Assembly: GCA_963651465.1 (NCBI GenBank)
Contig: CAVJPS010000017.1
Span: 1-64,000 of the forward strand
Reading direction: 5' to 3'
Source of the DNA: SUG2458 sp963651465
GTDB lineage: Bacteria; Bacillota_I; Bacilli_A; RFN20; CAG-826
Length of the DNA: 64,000 nucleotides
The stretch's first letter is position 1; each line of letters starts with the position of its first letter. The notes under the pieces were generated by a model, which saw only the letters and a program-made list of their open reading frames with translations, was not told where the DNA came from and did not search any database. Positions 24,428 to 33,205 of this stretch are shown here, in pieces. The translations under genes were made by a program, and so were the position numbers.

Positions 24428-26548
24428 TTATTCTTTTTTGTCTATAACGTATTTCTCAACGTATTTGCATTTAGGGAAATTTGTACAACCAAGGAAAGAT
24501 TGTTTACGGCGTGCACTAGTACGTAAAATTAAATCTCCTCCACAATCTGGACACTTTTTGATTACAATAGGTGCTTCTTTTTCTTGTTGTTTAATATAAC
24601 GACATTTTGGAAAGTTACTACATGCTTCAAAAACATCGCCTTTACGAGATTTACGATATACCATTGGTGAGCCACAATTTGGACAAATTTCACCAGTTTC
24701 TTTTGGTTGCTCTTTTTCTTCTTTAACAATATATTTACAAGTTGGGTAATTTGAACAAGCAATAAACTCTCCAAATTTACCTTTTTTCTTAACTAAATAG
24801 CTACCACAATTTGGACAAATACCATACGATTCAATATATTCTTCAGGAATTTTATATTCTGTTTTAATTGCGTTATCTAATAATGGATAGAAGAAATTGC
24901 AAAAGCGATTTAATATTTGAACTCTTGAGTTATTAGCTTTTGTAATATCATCTAATTTTGTTTCAAGATCAGCAGTAAAACCAGCTTCAATAATTTCCCC
25001 AAAGAATTGATCTAAATATTCAATTGATAACATACCTGATTTTTGAGGAATTAGAGAACCTTTTTCAGATTTGACATATGCTCTTTTTGTAATTAATGAA
25101 ATTGTTGAAGCATAAGTTGAAGGACGTCCAATTCCTAAATCTTCCATTAATTTAACAACTTTAGCTTCTGTATAATGGGCAGGAGGTTCAGTTGTATGTT
25201 TCTTTAATTCAATGTTTTCACGTTTAAAGATATCTCCGACTTTAATGTTACTAATAGATTGTTGTTTATATTTCTTTTCATCTTCTTCAGTTTCACTATC
25301 TTTATATAAAATTGAGAAACCATCAAATAATGTGGTTTCACTATTTGCTTTAAATTCTAAATCGTTAGTGTTAAATCTTATTGTTGATAATTCATAAGTA
25401 TTAGGAGACATTAAAGACGCAATAGCACGGTTATAAATCAAGCAATACAAACGATATTCATCACGAGTTAAATAAGGTTTAACAAATTCAGGAGTACGAG
25501 TAATTGATGTAGGTCTAATTGCTTCATGTGCGTCTTGAATTTGTCCCTTCTTATGACGAGCATTTGTATTACCTAGATAATTACTGCCATATTTTTCTAC
25601 AATAAATTCTTTTGCACTTTCTACGAATTGAGGGCTTAGTCTAACTGAGTCAGTTCTCATATACGTAATTAAACCAACAGTTTCTTCTCCTATTTTTTTA
25701 CCCTCATATAATGCCTGGGCGATTGCAGCTGTTTTACTAGTTACAAAACCACATTTAGAAAAAGCTTCTTGTTGCATAGTAGAAGTTGTAAATGGACTCT
25801 TACTTTCTCTTTTCTTACTAACTTTTGAAATGTCGCTAACAAAAAATTCATCACCAACACGTGAATAAACATTCTTAGCGTATTCTTCGTTATCAAGTTT
25901 AGCACTTTCACCATTCACTTTATCTAATGATACATCGATAGTAATATTGCCATTTGTTATATTACCATCTATTGTCCAATAATCTTCAGGAACAAAAGCA
26001 TTAATTTCTTTTTCGTGATCAACAATTAATTTTAAAGTAGCAGATTGAACACGTCCAGCAGATTCAGTTTTAATTTTTCTTTTTAAAACTTTAGTTAATT
26101 CAAAGCCAACGATACGATCAAGAACACGACGGCATTCTTGAGAATTAACTAAATCCATATTAATTGTGCGGGGATTATTAATTGCTTCTTGTATTGCGTT
26201 TCTTGTAATTTCATGAAATTCTAAGCGCTTTGTAGTAGCAACATCGAGTTTTAATACTTCAGCTAAATGCCAAGCAATAGCTTCTCCTTCACGGTCAGGG
26301 TCGGTTGCAAGTATGACTTCAGAAGCTTTTTTTGCTGCTTTACGTAAATCTTCTATTTGTTTACCTTTCTTCTTGTCTTCGATATAGTCAGCTTTAAAAT
26401 CATTATTTAAATCTACTCCAAGTCCACCTTTACCATGTGTACTTAAATCACGAATATGACCATATGATGCCATTACTAAATAATCTTCACCAAGATATTT
26501 ACCAATTGAATTACATTTTGCTGGAGACTCAACAATAACAAGCTTCAT
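24428..26548 (-). CDS. topA: DNA topoisomerase I
   Basis: Type IA topoisomerase relaxing negative supercoils. The 706-residue protein begins with the TOPRIM block LVIVESPAKCNSIGKYLG and ATDPDREGEAIAWHLAEVL, has the catalytic Tyr in GLITYMRTDSVRLS, and ends with three C4 zinc ribbons (CPNCGSYLV ... CSNYPTC; CPNCGSPMV ... CSNFPKC; CPDCGGDLI ... CTNFPKC). The ATG has AAAGGGGG upstream. It sits between dprA and trmFO as in Bacillus. Confidence 0.98.
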   Translation of the reverse strand: MKLVIVESPAKCNSIGKYLGEDYLVMASYGHIRDLSTHGKGGLGVDLNNDFKADYIEDKKKGKQIEDLRKAAKKASEVILATDPDREGEAIAWHLAEVLKLDVATTKRLEFHEITRNAIQEAINNPRTINMDLVNSQECRRVLDRIVGFELTKVLKRKIKTESAGRVQSATLKLIVDHEKEINAFVPEDYWTIDGNITNGNITIDVSLDKVNGESAKLDNEEYAKNVYSRVGDEFFVSDISKVSKKRESKSPFTTSTMQQEAFSKCGFVTSKTAAIAQALYEGKKIGEETVGLITYMRTDSVRLSPQFVESAKEFIVEKYGSNYLGNTNARHKKGQIQDAHEAIRPTSITRTPEFVKPYLTRDEYRLYCLIYNRAIASLMSPNTYELSTIRFNTNDLEFKANSETTLFDGFSILYKDSETEEDEKKYKQQSISNIKVGDIFKRENIELKKHTTEPPAHYTEAKVVKLMEDLGIGRPSTYASTISLITKRAYVKSEKGSLIPQKSGMLSIEYLDQFFGEIIEAGFTADLETKLDDITKANNSRVQILNRFCNFFYPLLDNAIKTEYKIPEEYIESYGICPNCGSYLVKKKGKFGEFIACSNYPTCKYIVKEEKEQPKETGEICPNCGSPMVYRKSRKGDVFEACSNFPKCRYIKQQEKEAPIVIKKCPDCGGDLILRTSARRKQSFLGCTNFPKCKYVEKYVIDKKE

Positions 26549-26662
26549 AAAATTCCCCCTTTATGCATATTAATTATTATGAGTTATTCTTTCAAATGTC
26601 AACAACAAAAATTTAATCACTTTTTCTTTATTTATATATTAAATAAAAGATTTTAAAAAAAA

Positions 26663-27430
26663 TTATAAATTTTCCAAAATATCATCTGCGGTTTCCACTA
26701 AAAAAGCACCATCTTTAATTAATTTATTACAAACATGAAGGCCATCAACATTATGTGGTAAACAATATATATCGCGTCCATAATCAAGAGCAAAACGAAC
26801 CGTTATCATTGAGCCAGAATGCTCTTTTGCCTCAATTAAAAACAGTGCTTTACATAAAGTTGCAATAATTCTATTTCGTTCAGGGAAATTAGAAGCCTTT
26901 GGTTCAACGTCAAAAGGATATTCACTAATTAATAAATGATTATCTTTTATTGCTTCATATAATTTTCGGTTTTCGTAAGGATAACAATTTTCAATTCCAG
27001 ATCCTAACACAGCAATTGTCCTGCCTCTAGCGTCAATTGTCGATTGATGAGCAATTGAATCAATACCTCGAGCCATTCCAGAAATAATTATTCTTTGTTT
27101 TGCTAAATCACGAACTATGTCGTAACATTTTTCACCCGCGTATTTTGAATATTCTCTTGCCCCAACTACAGCAATAGAATCTTCTTTAAGAAAATCAATA
27201 TTGCCATAATAATAAAGTACAAAAGGAGGCCTATATGATTTTTTTAAATTATCAGGATAATCTTTATCAACTAAAGTTATATAGTTTGCTTTATTTTTTT
27301 CCTTTAATAATACATATTCTTCATCATTAATTTTTTCTTTTACTTTTATCGCATTATATATATCTTCCCAGTTTCCATTATATTTTAGGGAAAAATATAA
27401 TACGACATCTTGAGCATCATATTTAAACAT
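26663..27430 (-). CDS. dprA: DNA processing protein DprA/Smf, short form
   Basis: Loads RecA on incoming single-stranded DNA in transformation. The 255-residue protein consists of a short N-terminal part and the Rossmann-like DprA core: SIAVVGAREYSKYAG, IISGMARGIDSIAHQ, IAVLGSGIENCYPYENR, and FPERNRIIATLCKALFLIEA. The usual C-terminal winged helix and a full SAM domain are missing, making it shorter than B. subtilis DprA (about 297). No other competence gene is in the window. Its ribosome site lies in the 3' arm of a terminator-like hairpin, which may repress it. Confidence 0.92.
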   Translation of the reverse strand: MFKYDAQDVVLYFSLKYNGNWEDIYNAIKVKEKINDEEYVLLKEKNKANYITLVDKDYPDNLKKSYRPPFVLYYYGNIDFLKEDSIAVVGAREYSKYAGEKCYDIVRDLAKQRIIISGMARGIDSIAHQSTIDARGRTIAVLGSGIENCYPYENRKLYEAIKDNHLLISEYPFDVEPKASNFPERNRIIATLCKALFLIEAKEHSGSMITVRFALDYGRDIYCLPHNVDGLHVCNKLIKDGAFLVETADDILENL

Positions 27431-27431
27431 T

Positions 27432-27463
27432 AAAAAACACCACCTATTTATAATTAGATGGTG
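27432..27463 (-). promoter_or_regulatory. Terminator-like hairpin that contains the dprA ribosome site
   Basis: Minus-strand CACCATCTA / TAGGTGGTG (9 bp, one G-U pair, 8-base loop) is followed by six T and then AATG, the dprA start. The 3' arm holds AGGTGG, the dprA ribosome binding site, so the fold could both end rnhB transcription and hide the dprA start signal. Confidence 0.7.
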
Positions 27464-27476
27464 ATTTATAAAATTC

Positions 27477-28097
27477 CTAAAATAATGTTAATTGTTTTGT
27501 ATCTTTTTTTAATACAGGTGCGTAACTAAAACGATGTACTCCTTTAATCGGACCATAAACATCTAATGCATCAAGATGTTCACGAGTTCCATATCCCATA
27601 TGTCTTTTAAAACCATATTGAGGATATTCTTTATCTAGTTCAATCATAATATTGTCACGAGTGACTTTAGCAATAATTGAAGCTGCTGCAACACACATTG
27701 CTTTAGCGTCACCCTTAGCAATAGCATCGACTGGAACCTCAAATCCATCTAAAGGCATATAATCAGTAATAATCATATCGAATTTATGTTGCATATTTTG
27801 AATTGCAATTTTCATTGCATACTTTGATGCTTGATAAATATTAATACGATCAATATCTTCTGGAGAAACAATTCCAATACCATATGCAATTGCGTGTTCT
27901 TGAATTTCATTAAATAATTCACGACGTTTTTTGTCAGATAATTTTTTAGAATCATTTATATCTTCATTTACGTAATCTTTAGGTAAAATAACTGCTGCTG
28001 CTACAACAGGACCTGCTAAAGGACCTCTACCAGCTTCATCACAACCAACGATTAATTTAACTTCATCACTATAATATTGTTTTTCGTAATCTAACAT
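27477..28097 (-). CDS. rnhB: Ribonuclease HII
   Basis: Removes ribonucleotides and RNA primers from DNA. The 206-residue protein has VGCDEAGRGPLAGPVVAAAV (catalytic Asp-Glu), DSKKLSDKKR, and IITDYMPLDGFEVP followed by KGDAKAMCVAAASIIAKVTRD with the second Asp. The start ATG lies one base after the rbgA stop. The order rplS-rbgA-rnhB matches B. subtilis. Confidence 0.97.
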   Translation of the reverse strand: MLDYEKQYYSDEVKLIVGCDEAGRGPLAGPVVAAAVILPKDYVNEDINDSKKLSDKKRRELFNEIQEHAIAYGIGIVSPEDIDRINIYQASKYAMKIAIQNMQHKFDMIITDYMPLDGFEVPVDAIAKGDAKAMCVAAASIIAKVTRDNIMIELDKEYPQYGFKRHMGYGTREHLDALDVYGPIKGVHRFSYAPVLKKDTKQLTLF

Positions 28098-28098
28098 A

Positions 28099-28956
28099 TT
28101 ATTCGCCCACTCTTTCTAAACATACTTTACAAATAATGCCATCTTTAAATTCTTTTAATAAAAGAACTTCTGCACGGGATATTTCATATCCTTTACTTGA
28201 TAATAACCCGCGTCGTTTTGCTATTTGTTCTAAAATTAAATTATTATCTTTTATTTGCTCATCATTAATATCGTACAATTTTTGCAAATCACTACAATAA
28301 TTTTCTTTTAAAAAATTAAGTAAAGTATCAACTAAATCACTAATTGGTAAAATATCTTGCTTAATAGATCCAATTAAAGCCAAATTAATAACATGATTTT
28401 TATCTTCGTAATATGCTGGTAAAACGCCAGGAGTATCTAATAATTCAAAAGAATTACCAACTTTAATCCATTGTTGAGATCTTGTATGACCTGGGGTATT
28501 CTGAACACTTGCTGCTTTACGACGAGCTAACTTATTAATTAAAGTAGACTTACCAACATTAGGAATACCTATAATCATTGTTTTTAATGGTTGAGGTTTC
28601 ATTCCTTTTCTTCTTTCTTTTTCGTGCTTCTCTTCACCAAGTAATTCTACTTTTTTTATAATTTCGTTTATTGTTTGTTTATTATTCAAATCAGCAAGAA
28701 CAATTAAATTACCATTATCTTCAAAATATTTGACCCATTCTTCTACTTTCTTTGTATCAGCTAAATCATATTTTGTTAAAACAACTAATCTTTTTTTATG
28801 TTTAGTTATTTCATATAAATACTCATTACGACATGACAAAGGAGCTCTTGAATCTAATAATTCAATTACAACATCCATAATTTTTACGCGTTCTTCTATT
28901 TCACGAAGAGCTTTTTGCATATGACCTGGAAACCAGTGAATACTTTTTTGTTGCAA
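28099..28956 (-). CDS. rbgA: Ribosome biogenesis GTPase RbgA/YlqF
   Basis: Circularly permuted GTPase needed for late 50S assembly. The 285-residue protein begins with IHWFPGHMQKALREI, then shows permuted G motifs: TKYDLAD (G4) precedes GIPNVGKSTLINKL (G1) and LLDTPGVL (G3). The C-terminal segment is the RNA-binding ANTAR-like region. The start is TTG with AAGGAG 9 bases upstream. It has its own promoter and is followed without a gap by rnhB. Confidence 0.96.
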   Translation of the reverse strand: MQQKSIHWFPGHMQKALREIEERVKIMDVVIELLDSRAPLSCRNEYLYEITKHKKRLVVLTKYDLADTKKVEEWVKYFEDNGNLIVLADLNNKQTINEIIKKVELLGEEKHEKERRKGMKPQPLKTMIIGIPNVGKSTLINKLARRKAASVQNTPGHTRSQQWIKVGNSFELLDTPGVLPAYYEDKNHVINLALIGSIKQDILPISDLVDTLLNFLKENYCSDLQKLYDINDEQIKDNNLILEQIAKRRGLLSSKGYEISRAEVLLLKEFKDGIICKVCLERVGE

Positions 28957-28979
28957 TATAACCCACTCCTTATTTTTAT

Positions 28980-29008
28980 ATTATATCAAAATATATCAAT
29001 AATGTAAC
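28980..29008 (-). promoter_or_regulatory. Promoter of rbgA-rnhB
   Basis: Minus-strand GTTACA (29008-29003), 17-base spacer, TATAAT (28985-28980). Confidence 0.7.
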
Positions 29009-29022
29009 TTATATGAAGTAAC

Positions 29023-29047
29023 AAAAAAACTTCCCCGAAAGGAAGTT
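29023..29047 (-). terminator. Intrinsic terminator after rplS
   Basis: Minus-strand AAACTTCC / GGGAAGTTT around TTTCG, followed by TTTTTG. It separates rplS from rbgA. Confidence 0.85.
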
Positions 29048-29081
29048 TTTGCCACTATTCAAATTTAATACTACTCTATAA

Positions 29082-29432
29082 TTATTTAAGAATTTCTTTA
29101 ATACGAGCAGCTTTACCTTTTCTATCACGTAAGTAATAGATTTTATGACGGCGAACTTTACCACGTTTTAATACTTCGATTGAAGCAACTGTTGGTGAGT
29201 GAATTGGGAAATTTCTTTCAACTCCAATACCTGCTGACATTTTACGAATAATAAATGTCTCAGAAACACCAGAACCACGACGAGCTAAACATACACCTTC
29301 AAAGTTTTGAATTCTTTCTTTACCGTTTTCAATAATACGGACTGCAACTCTTAATGTATCACCAGAACCGAATTCAGGGACATTAGTTTTTAATTGAGAA
29401 GCAGTAACTTCGTTAACTAAATTATTGTTCAT
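29082..29432 (-). CDS. rplS: Ribosomal protein L19
   Basis: Large-subunit protein at the 30S interface. The 116-residue protein has DTLRVAVRIIENGKERIQNF, GSGVSETFIIRKMSAGIGVE and KVRRHKIYYLRDRKGKAARI, all canonical. It is monocistronic between its own promoter/leader and terminator, whereas in B. subtilis it ends the rpsP-trmD operon; here that operon lies on the other strand beyond a purine permease. Confidence 0.97.
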   Translation of the reverse strand: MNNNLVNEVTASQLKTNVPEFGSGDTLRVAVRIIENGKERIQNFEGVCLARRGSGVSETFIIRKMSAGIGVERNFPIHSPTVASIEVLKRGKVRRHKIYYLRDRKGKAARIKEILK

Positions 29433-29521
29433 TTTACGCTCTCCTTTGCAAATAATATTTTCTTATACAGGCTCATACAAGTAGTGATCTTCAGCGGAAC
29501 CTCTGCAGCATTCATGAATGC
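29433..29521 (-). promoter_or_regulatory. Probable L19 (rplS) leader RNA
   Basis: The 90-base leader begins with the hairpin GCATTCATGAATGC, followed by TGCAGAGGTTCCGCTG and AAGATCACTACTTG, then the AAAGGAG of rplS. The position, size and GGTTCCGC segment resemble the Firmicutes L19 leader, where L19 represses its own mRNA. The match is by eye. Confidence 0.55.
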
Positions 29522-29527
29522 TTTATT

Positions 29528-29556
29528 ATTTTACATAACTTTTTGAATAATATCAA
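29528..29556 (-). promoter_or_regulatory. Promoter of rplS
   Basis: Minus-strand TTGATA (29556-29551), 17-base spacer, TAAAAT (29533-29528). Confidence 0.8.
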
Positions 29557-29574
29557 TAGTTATTTATTTATTAA

Positions 29575-29614
29575 AATAAAAAATTGAGACTATACATATA
29601 GATAGCCTCAATTT
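29575..29614 (-). terminator. Intrinsic terminator after the purine permease
   Basis: Minus-strand AAATTGAGGCTAT / ATAGTCTCAATTT (one G-U pair, 8-base loop), followed by TTTTATTTT. Confidence 0.85.
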
Positions 29615-29625
29615 AATAACTTTTT

Positions 29626-31110
29626 TTACGATAATACAATTGCTTTTAATACAAAGTTAGCAATAAAGAATAAAGATACTATATAAAGTGGAATTTCTTC
29701 TTTCTTAGCTTTGCCAGCGATTAAAGTCATAATTGTATAAAGAATAAATCCAAATCCGATACCATCGCTTAAAGAATAAGTTAAAGTAATCATAATAATT
29801 GTTACAAAGCCTGTAACTCCAACAATTTTATCATTCCAGTCAATATCTTTTAAGTTACCAGAAACAATTGAAGCGCCGACAGAAACTAATGCTAGTGCTG
29901 TAATTGAATAACTTGAGAAAATTGAGAAAATTGGGTAAACTAATAAACTTAATACGAATAATAAACCTGTAACACAAGCACTTAAACCGGTTCTTGCGCC
30001 AACTTCAATACCAACTGCCGATTCAGCAAATGAAGTAACTGGTGATACACCAAATGGTCCTGAAATAACAGCACCAGCAGCGTCAGCTAACATAGCTTTC
30101 TTTCCGCCGATTAACTGTCCATTTTCATCCATAAAGCCTGCATCTTGTCCAATTGAAACAAGTGTAGCAGTTGTATCAAATAAGTTAACAAATATAAGAA
30201 TAAACATAACTGCGTATGAATTTCCATTCTTTAATACGCTAAGAAATGCATTACCTAAGTTATCATTATAGATAGCGCCAAATATATCTTTTAAGCCACT
30301 AAATGCAACCCAACCATTTGATAAATCTATTGAAGGTAAACCTGTATCTTCAATTTTAAAGCCATAGTTAAGAACTAAGCCAACAATAGCAACTACTATC
30401 ATTGAAATTAAAATTGAAAATCTTTTAACATATTTGTTTTTACATGCAGAAAGTGCAAATACTAATAAAACACCAAAGATTGCTAATAATACACTAGGTG
30501 ATTTTAAATTACCCAATGCAACGATTGTCGAATCATTTTTTTGAATAATTCCAGAGCCTTTTAAACCAACTAAGCAAATAAAGAATCCCAAACCTGCAGA
30601 AATAATTTTTTTAAATGATGTAGGAATAGCATTAATAATCATTGATCTAATCGGTGTAATAGACATTAAAAAGAATAAAATACCAGCTATTAAGACTAAA
30701 GCCATTGCACTTTGATAATCGTAACCCATTCCAATACAAACGTTATATGCAATCGTTGCGTTAAGTCCCATACCTGCACTTAACATAACTGGGTAATTAG
30801 CAGCAAGTCCCATAATAAATGTACAGATGAATGAAACTAAAGCTGTACTAGCAAAAATGCCCATTTTTAATCCGTCACCAGCTGCATCACCTAAGATAGC
30901 AGTATTAACTGGTAAAATATAAATCATTGAAAGGAATACCATAATACCTGCAATAATTTCACGAGCAAATGTAGTATTACGTTCATTGATTTTGAAAAAC
31001 TTTAAAAAAGCATTTTCTTTGCGAGCGATTATAGTGCAACCGTCATTTTGAGAACTTTCTTGTTTTTCAGTTGCTTCTAATTCGATTTCTTTTCCTTCTT
31101 GTTCTTTCAT
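29626..31110 (-). CDS. NCS2/AzgA purine permease (PbuG-like)
   Basis: Proton-coupled uptake of guanine, hypoxanthine or adenine across the membrane. The 494-residue protein has about 12 membrane segments and the AzgA features GMGLNATIAYNVCIGMG, LFDTTATLVSIGQDAG (substrate-site Asp/Glu region), GPFGVSPVTSFAESAVGIEVGARTG. An unusual polar N-terminus of about 35 residues rich in Glu and Lys precedes the first segment. ATG 31110 has AAGGAG 8 bases upstream. No purine riboswitch fits between promoter and start. Confidence 0.9.
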   Translation of the reverse strand: MKEQEGKEIELEATEKQESSQNDGCTIIARKENAFLKFFKINERNTTFAREIIAGIMVFLSMIYILPVNTAILGDAAGDGLKMGIFASTALVSFICTFIMGLAANYPVMLSAGMGLNATIAYNVCIGMGYDYQSAMALVLIAGILFFLMSITPIRSMIINAIPTSFKKIISAGLGFFICLVGLKGSGIIQKNDSTIVALGNLKSPSVLLAIFGVLLVFALSACKNKYVKRFSILISMIVVAIVGLVLNYGFKIEDTGLPSIDLSNGWVAFSGLKDIFGAIYNDNLGNAFLSVLKNGNSYAVMFILIFVNLFDTTATLVSIGQDAGFMDENGQLIGGKKAMLADAAGAVISGPFGVSPVTSFAESAVGIEVGARTGLSACVTGLLFVLSLLVYPIFSIFSSYSITALALVSVGASIVSGNLKDIDWNDKIVGVTGFVTIIMITLTYSLSDGIGFGFILYTIMTLIAGKAKKEEIPLYIVSLFFIANFVLKAIVLS

Positions 31111-31138
31111 GAAATAATCTCCTTTTAAAAACACAAGT

Positions 31139-31167
31139 ATTATAACAAATTAATCAAACAATTGCCA
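31139..31167 (-). promoter_or_regulatory. Possible promoter of the purine permease
   Basis: Minus-strand TATAAT (31144-31139) with a weak TGGCAA at -35, 17-base spacer. It lies close to the ribosome site, leaving a very short leader. Confidence 0.45.
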
Positions 31168-31245
31168 CATATAATAATAGTTTCGTTAACTATCTAAATT
31201 TATTATAAATATAATTATTTTCATTTAAATGTTAAGCAAAAATGC

Positions 31246-31274
31246 TTGACACTAATATTAAAACGATATATTAT
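31246..31274 (+). promoter_or_regulatory. Strong promoter of rpsP operon
   Basis: Consensus TTGACA (31246-31251), 17-base spacer, TATTAT (31269-31274), followed by AAAGGAG and rpsP. It faces away from the permease gene. Confidence 0.9.
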
Positions 31275-31302
31275 ATTACTGTTCGTAAAGGAGATTTAGA
31301 TT

Positions 31303-31578
31303 ATGGCAGTTAAAATTAGATTAACTAGAATTGGTCGTCATAAAGATCCTATCTACCGTATTGTTGCAGCTGATAGCCGTTATGCACGTGATGGCCGTAT
31401 CATTGAACAAGTTGGTACATATGATCCAAAAGATGTCAATAATGGTGCAAAAATTAACGAAGAATTAGCATTAAAATGGTTAAACAATGGTGCTCAACCT
31501 TCAGATACAGTTAAAGCATTATTATCAAAACAAGGTATTATTGCAAAATTCAACGACAGCAAGAAAAAAGGAGAATAA
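31303..31578 (+). CDS. rpsP: Ribosomal protein S16
   Basis: Small-subunit protein needed for 30S assembly. The 91-residue protein begins MAVKIRLTRIGRHKDPIYRI and contains VAADSRYARDGRIIEQVGTYDP, both diagnostic. It is the first gene of the classical rpsP-khpA-rimM-trmD operon behind a consensus promoter. Confidence 0.98.
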   Translation: MAVKIRLTRIGRHKDPIYRIVAADSRYARDGRIIEQVGTYDPKDVNNGAKINEELALKWLNNGAQPSDTVKALLSKQGIIAKFNDSKKKGE

Positions 31579-31584
31579 TAGATT

Positions 31585-31854
31585 ATGGATTACGAGAATA
31601 TCATCCATTCTCTAGTTGACTCTTTTGTCGCTAATAAAGACGCAGTTATGATTCGTCAAATGCCTACTGAAAATGAAAAAGAAGTCATTTTATTAGTAGT
31701 CAGTGATCCAGAAGATACAGCAAGACTAATCGGACGTAAAGGTATAATTGCTGATGCCTTAAGAGAAGTCGTTTCTATCGCAGGAAAAACTGAAGGAAAA
31801 AAGATTTTCTTGAAATTTGAATCATTTGAAGCACAAAATGAAGATGAGGACTAG
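31585..31854 (+). CDS. khpA: KH-domain RNA-binding protein KhpA
   Basis: A small KH protein that binds RNA with KhpB (Jag) in Gram-positives and affects cell division and elongation. The 89-residue protein contains the KH loop GRKGIIADALREVV (usual GRKGRIA... form) and a C-terminal strand KKIFLKFESF. It lies 6 bases after rpsP, as in B. subtilis (ylqC). Its TAG stop is inside a terminator hairpin. Confidence 0.93.
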   Translation: MDYENIIHSLVDSFVANKDAVMIRQMPTENEKEVILLVVSDPEDTARLIGRKGIIADALREVVSIAGKTEGKKIFLKFESFEAQNEDED

Positions 31855-31872
31855 TCCGTCCTTATCTTTTTT
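31843..31872 (+). terminator. Intraoperon terminator overlapping the khpA stop
   Basis: GATGAGGAC / GTCCTTATC (9 bp, one G-U pair) with loop TAGTCC, which includes most of the khpA stop, followed by six T. Ribosomes finishing khpA would cover the 5' arm, so termination may depend on translation. Confidence 0.75.
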
Positions 31873-31890
31873 GTTGAAAGGAAATACATT

Positions 31891-32403
31891 ATGGAATATT
31901 TATCATTAGGAACAATTGTAAACACATGGGGACTTAAAGGTGAACTTAAAGTCTATTCAACTACTGATTTTTCAAAAAAACGTTATCAAAAAGGAAATAA
32001 AGTATTTCTTTTCAATAAAAAGACAAATGAACGTTTAGAAGTTGAAGTAATAAAATATCGTAACGATAAAGGTATGGATATAGTTGCATTTAAAGATTTA
32101 GAAAATATTAATCTTGTTGAAAAATATATCGGCTATGAAGTTCAAGTTATTAAAGATACAAACGATTTACCAAACGACACATATTTCTTCTCTGATTTAA
32201 AAAATTGTGAAGTCTATGACCAAAACAATATTTTATTAGGCACTGTTAAAGAAATTGAAACTTATGCTTCATATAATACTTTAAGAGTCTCTCGTAAAGA
32301 CAACAAAGATTTTTTAGTTCCATTTGTAAAAGCTTTTATCTTAAATGTTAACCTTGATGAAAGGAAAATAACAATTAATGTTATTAAAGGGTTATTAGAT
32401 TAA
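31891..32403 (+). CDS. rimM: 16S rRNA processing protein RimM
   Basis: Helps mature the head of the 30S subunit around S19. The 170-residue protein has the N-terminal LGTIVNTWGLKGELKVYSTTDF block and a C-terminal PRC-barrel (DTYFFSDLKNCEVYD ... DFLVPFVKAFILNV). It follows khpA after a terminator-like hairpin and overlaps trmD as TAATG. Confidence 0.95.
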   Translation: MEYLSLGTIVNTWGLKGELKVYSTTDFSKKRYQKGNKVFLFNKKTNERLEVEVIKYRNDKGMDIVAFKDLENINLVEKYIGYEVQVIKDTNDLPNDTYFFSDLKNCEVYDQNNILLGTVKEIETYASYNTLRVSRKDNKDFLVPFVKAFILNVNLDERKITINVIKGLLD

Positions 32404-33173
32404 TGAAGATTACTATTTTAACATTATTTAAAGAACAATTTGATGGTTTTATTAATACTTCAATTATCAAACGTGCGTTAAGTAAAAAAGCTGTTGAAAT
32501 TGAAATTGTTGATATTAGAACATTTACTAAAGATAAAAACTATCGTGTTGATCAAGCACCAATTGGTGGTGGTGCTGGATTAATTATGAAATGTCAACCA
32601 GTATATGATGCTCTTGCATCTGTTCGTCAAGACAATAGTCATGTAATTCTTACTTCCCCACGAGGTAAAACATACAATCAAGAAAAAGCTCATGAACTAG
32701 CAAAATTAGATCATTTAATTATTATTTGTGGTCACTATGAAGGAATTGATGAAAGAATTAATACTTACGTGGACGAATTAGTTTCTATAGGTGATTTTAT
32801 CTTAACTGGCGGAGAACTTGCATCAATGACAATTGCAGATTCTATTATTAGATTACTAGATGGTGCAATTACTCATGAATCAATTGAAGAAGAATCTTTT
32901 GAAAACGGTCTTCTAGAATATCCTCAATATACTGAACCTTATGAATTTGATGGTCAAAAAATACCTGATATTCTTTATACTGGAAATCATCAAGCAATTA
33001 ACAAATGGCGTCAAAAACAATCGTTAAAATTAACAAAAGAATATAGACCTGATTTATTTAATAAATATTCTTTTACTAAGCAAGATAAAAAATTATTAGA
33101 TGAATTAGAATCAAGTGAAACACCTAAATGGGAAAAACAAGCTCTTGAAAAAGGTAAGAAATTTGTAAAATAA
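32403..33173 (+). CDS. trmD: tRNA (guanine-37-N1)-methyltransferase
   Basis: Methylates G37 next to the anticodon with S-adenosylmethionine and prevents +1 frameshifting. The 256-residue SPOUT enzyme has MKITILTLFKEQFDGFINTSII, YRVDQAPIGGGAGLIMKCQPV, the trefoil knot IICGHYEGIDERI, and SIGDFILTGGELASM. It is the last gene of the plus-strand operon; the usual rplS does not follow. Confidence 0.97.
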   Translation: MKITILTLFKEQFDGFINTSIIKRALSKKAVEIEIVDIRTFTKDKNYRVDQAPIGGGAGLIMKCQPVYDALASVRQDNSHVILTSPRGKTYNQEKAHELAKLDHLIIICGHYEGIDERINTYVDELVSIGDFILTGGELASMTIADSIIRLLDGAITHESIEEESFENGLLEYPQYTEPYEFDGQKIPDILYTGNHQAINKWRQKQSLKLTKEYRPDLFNKYSFTKQDKKLLDELESSETPKWEKQALEKGKKFVK

Positions 33174-33178
33174 ATTAA

Positions 33179-33203
33179 CCCTCGACATTGTCGAGGGTTT
33201 TTC
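33179..33203 (+). terminator. Terminator between converging trmD and ffh
   Basis: CCCTCGACA / TGTCGAGGG, a 9-bp GC-rich stem with essentially no spare loop bases, followed by TTTTTC on the plus strand. On the minus strand the tail is weaker (TTAATTTATTTT) but it may serve ffh too. Confidence 0.88.
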
Positions 33204-33205
33204 TT

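Noticed and set aside
31111..31245. Purine riboswitch before the purine permease
   Set aside because: No purine aptamer core is visible and the likely promoter leaves too short a leader.
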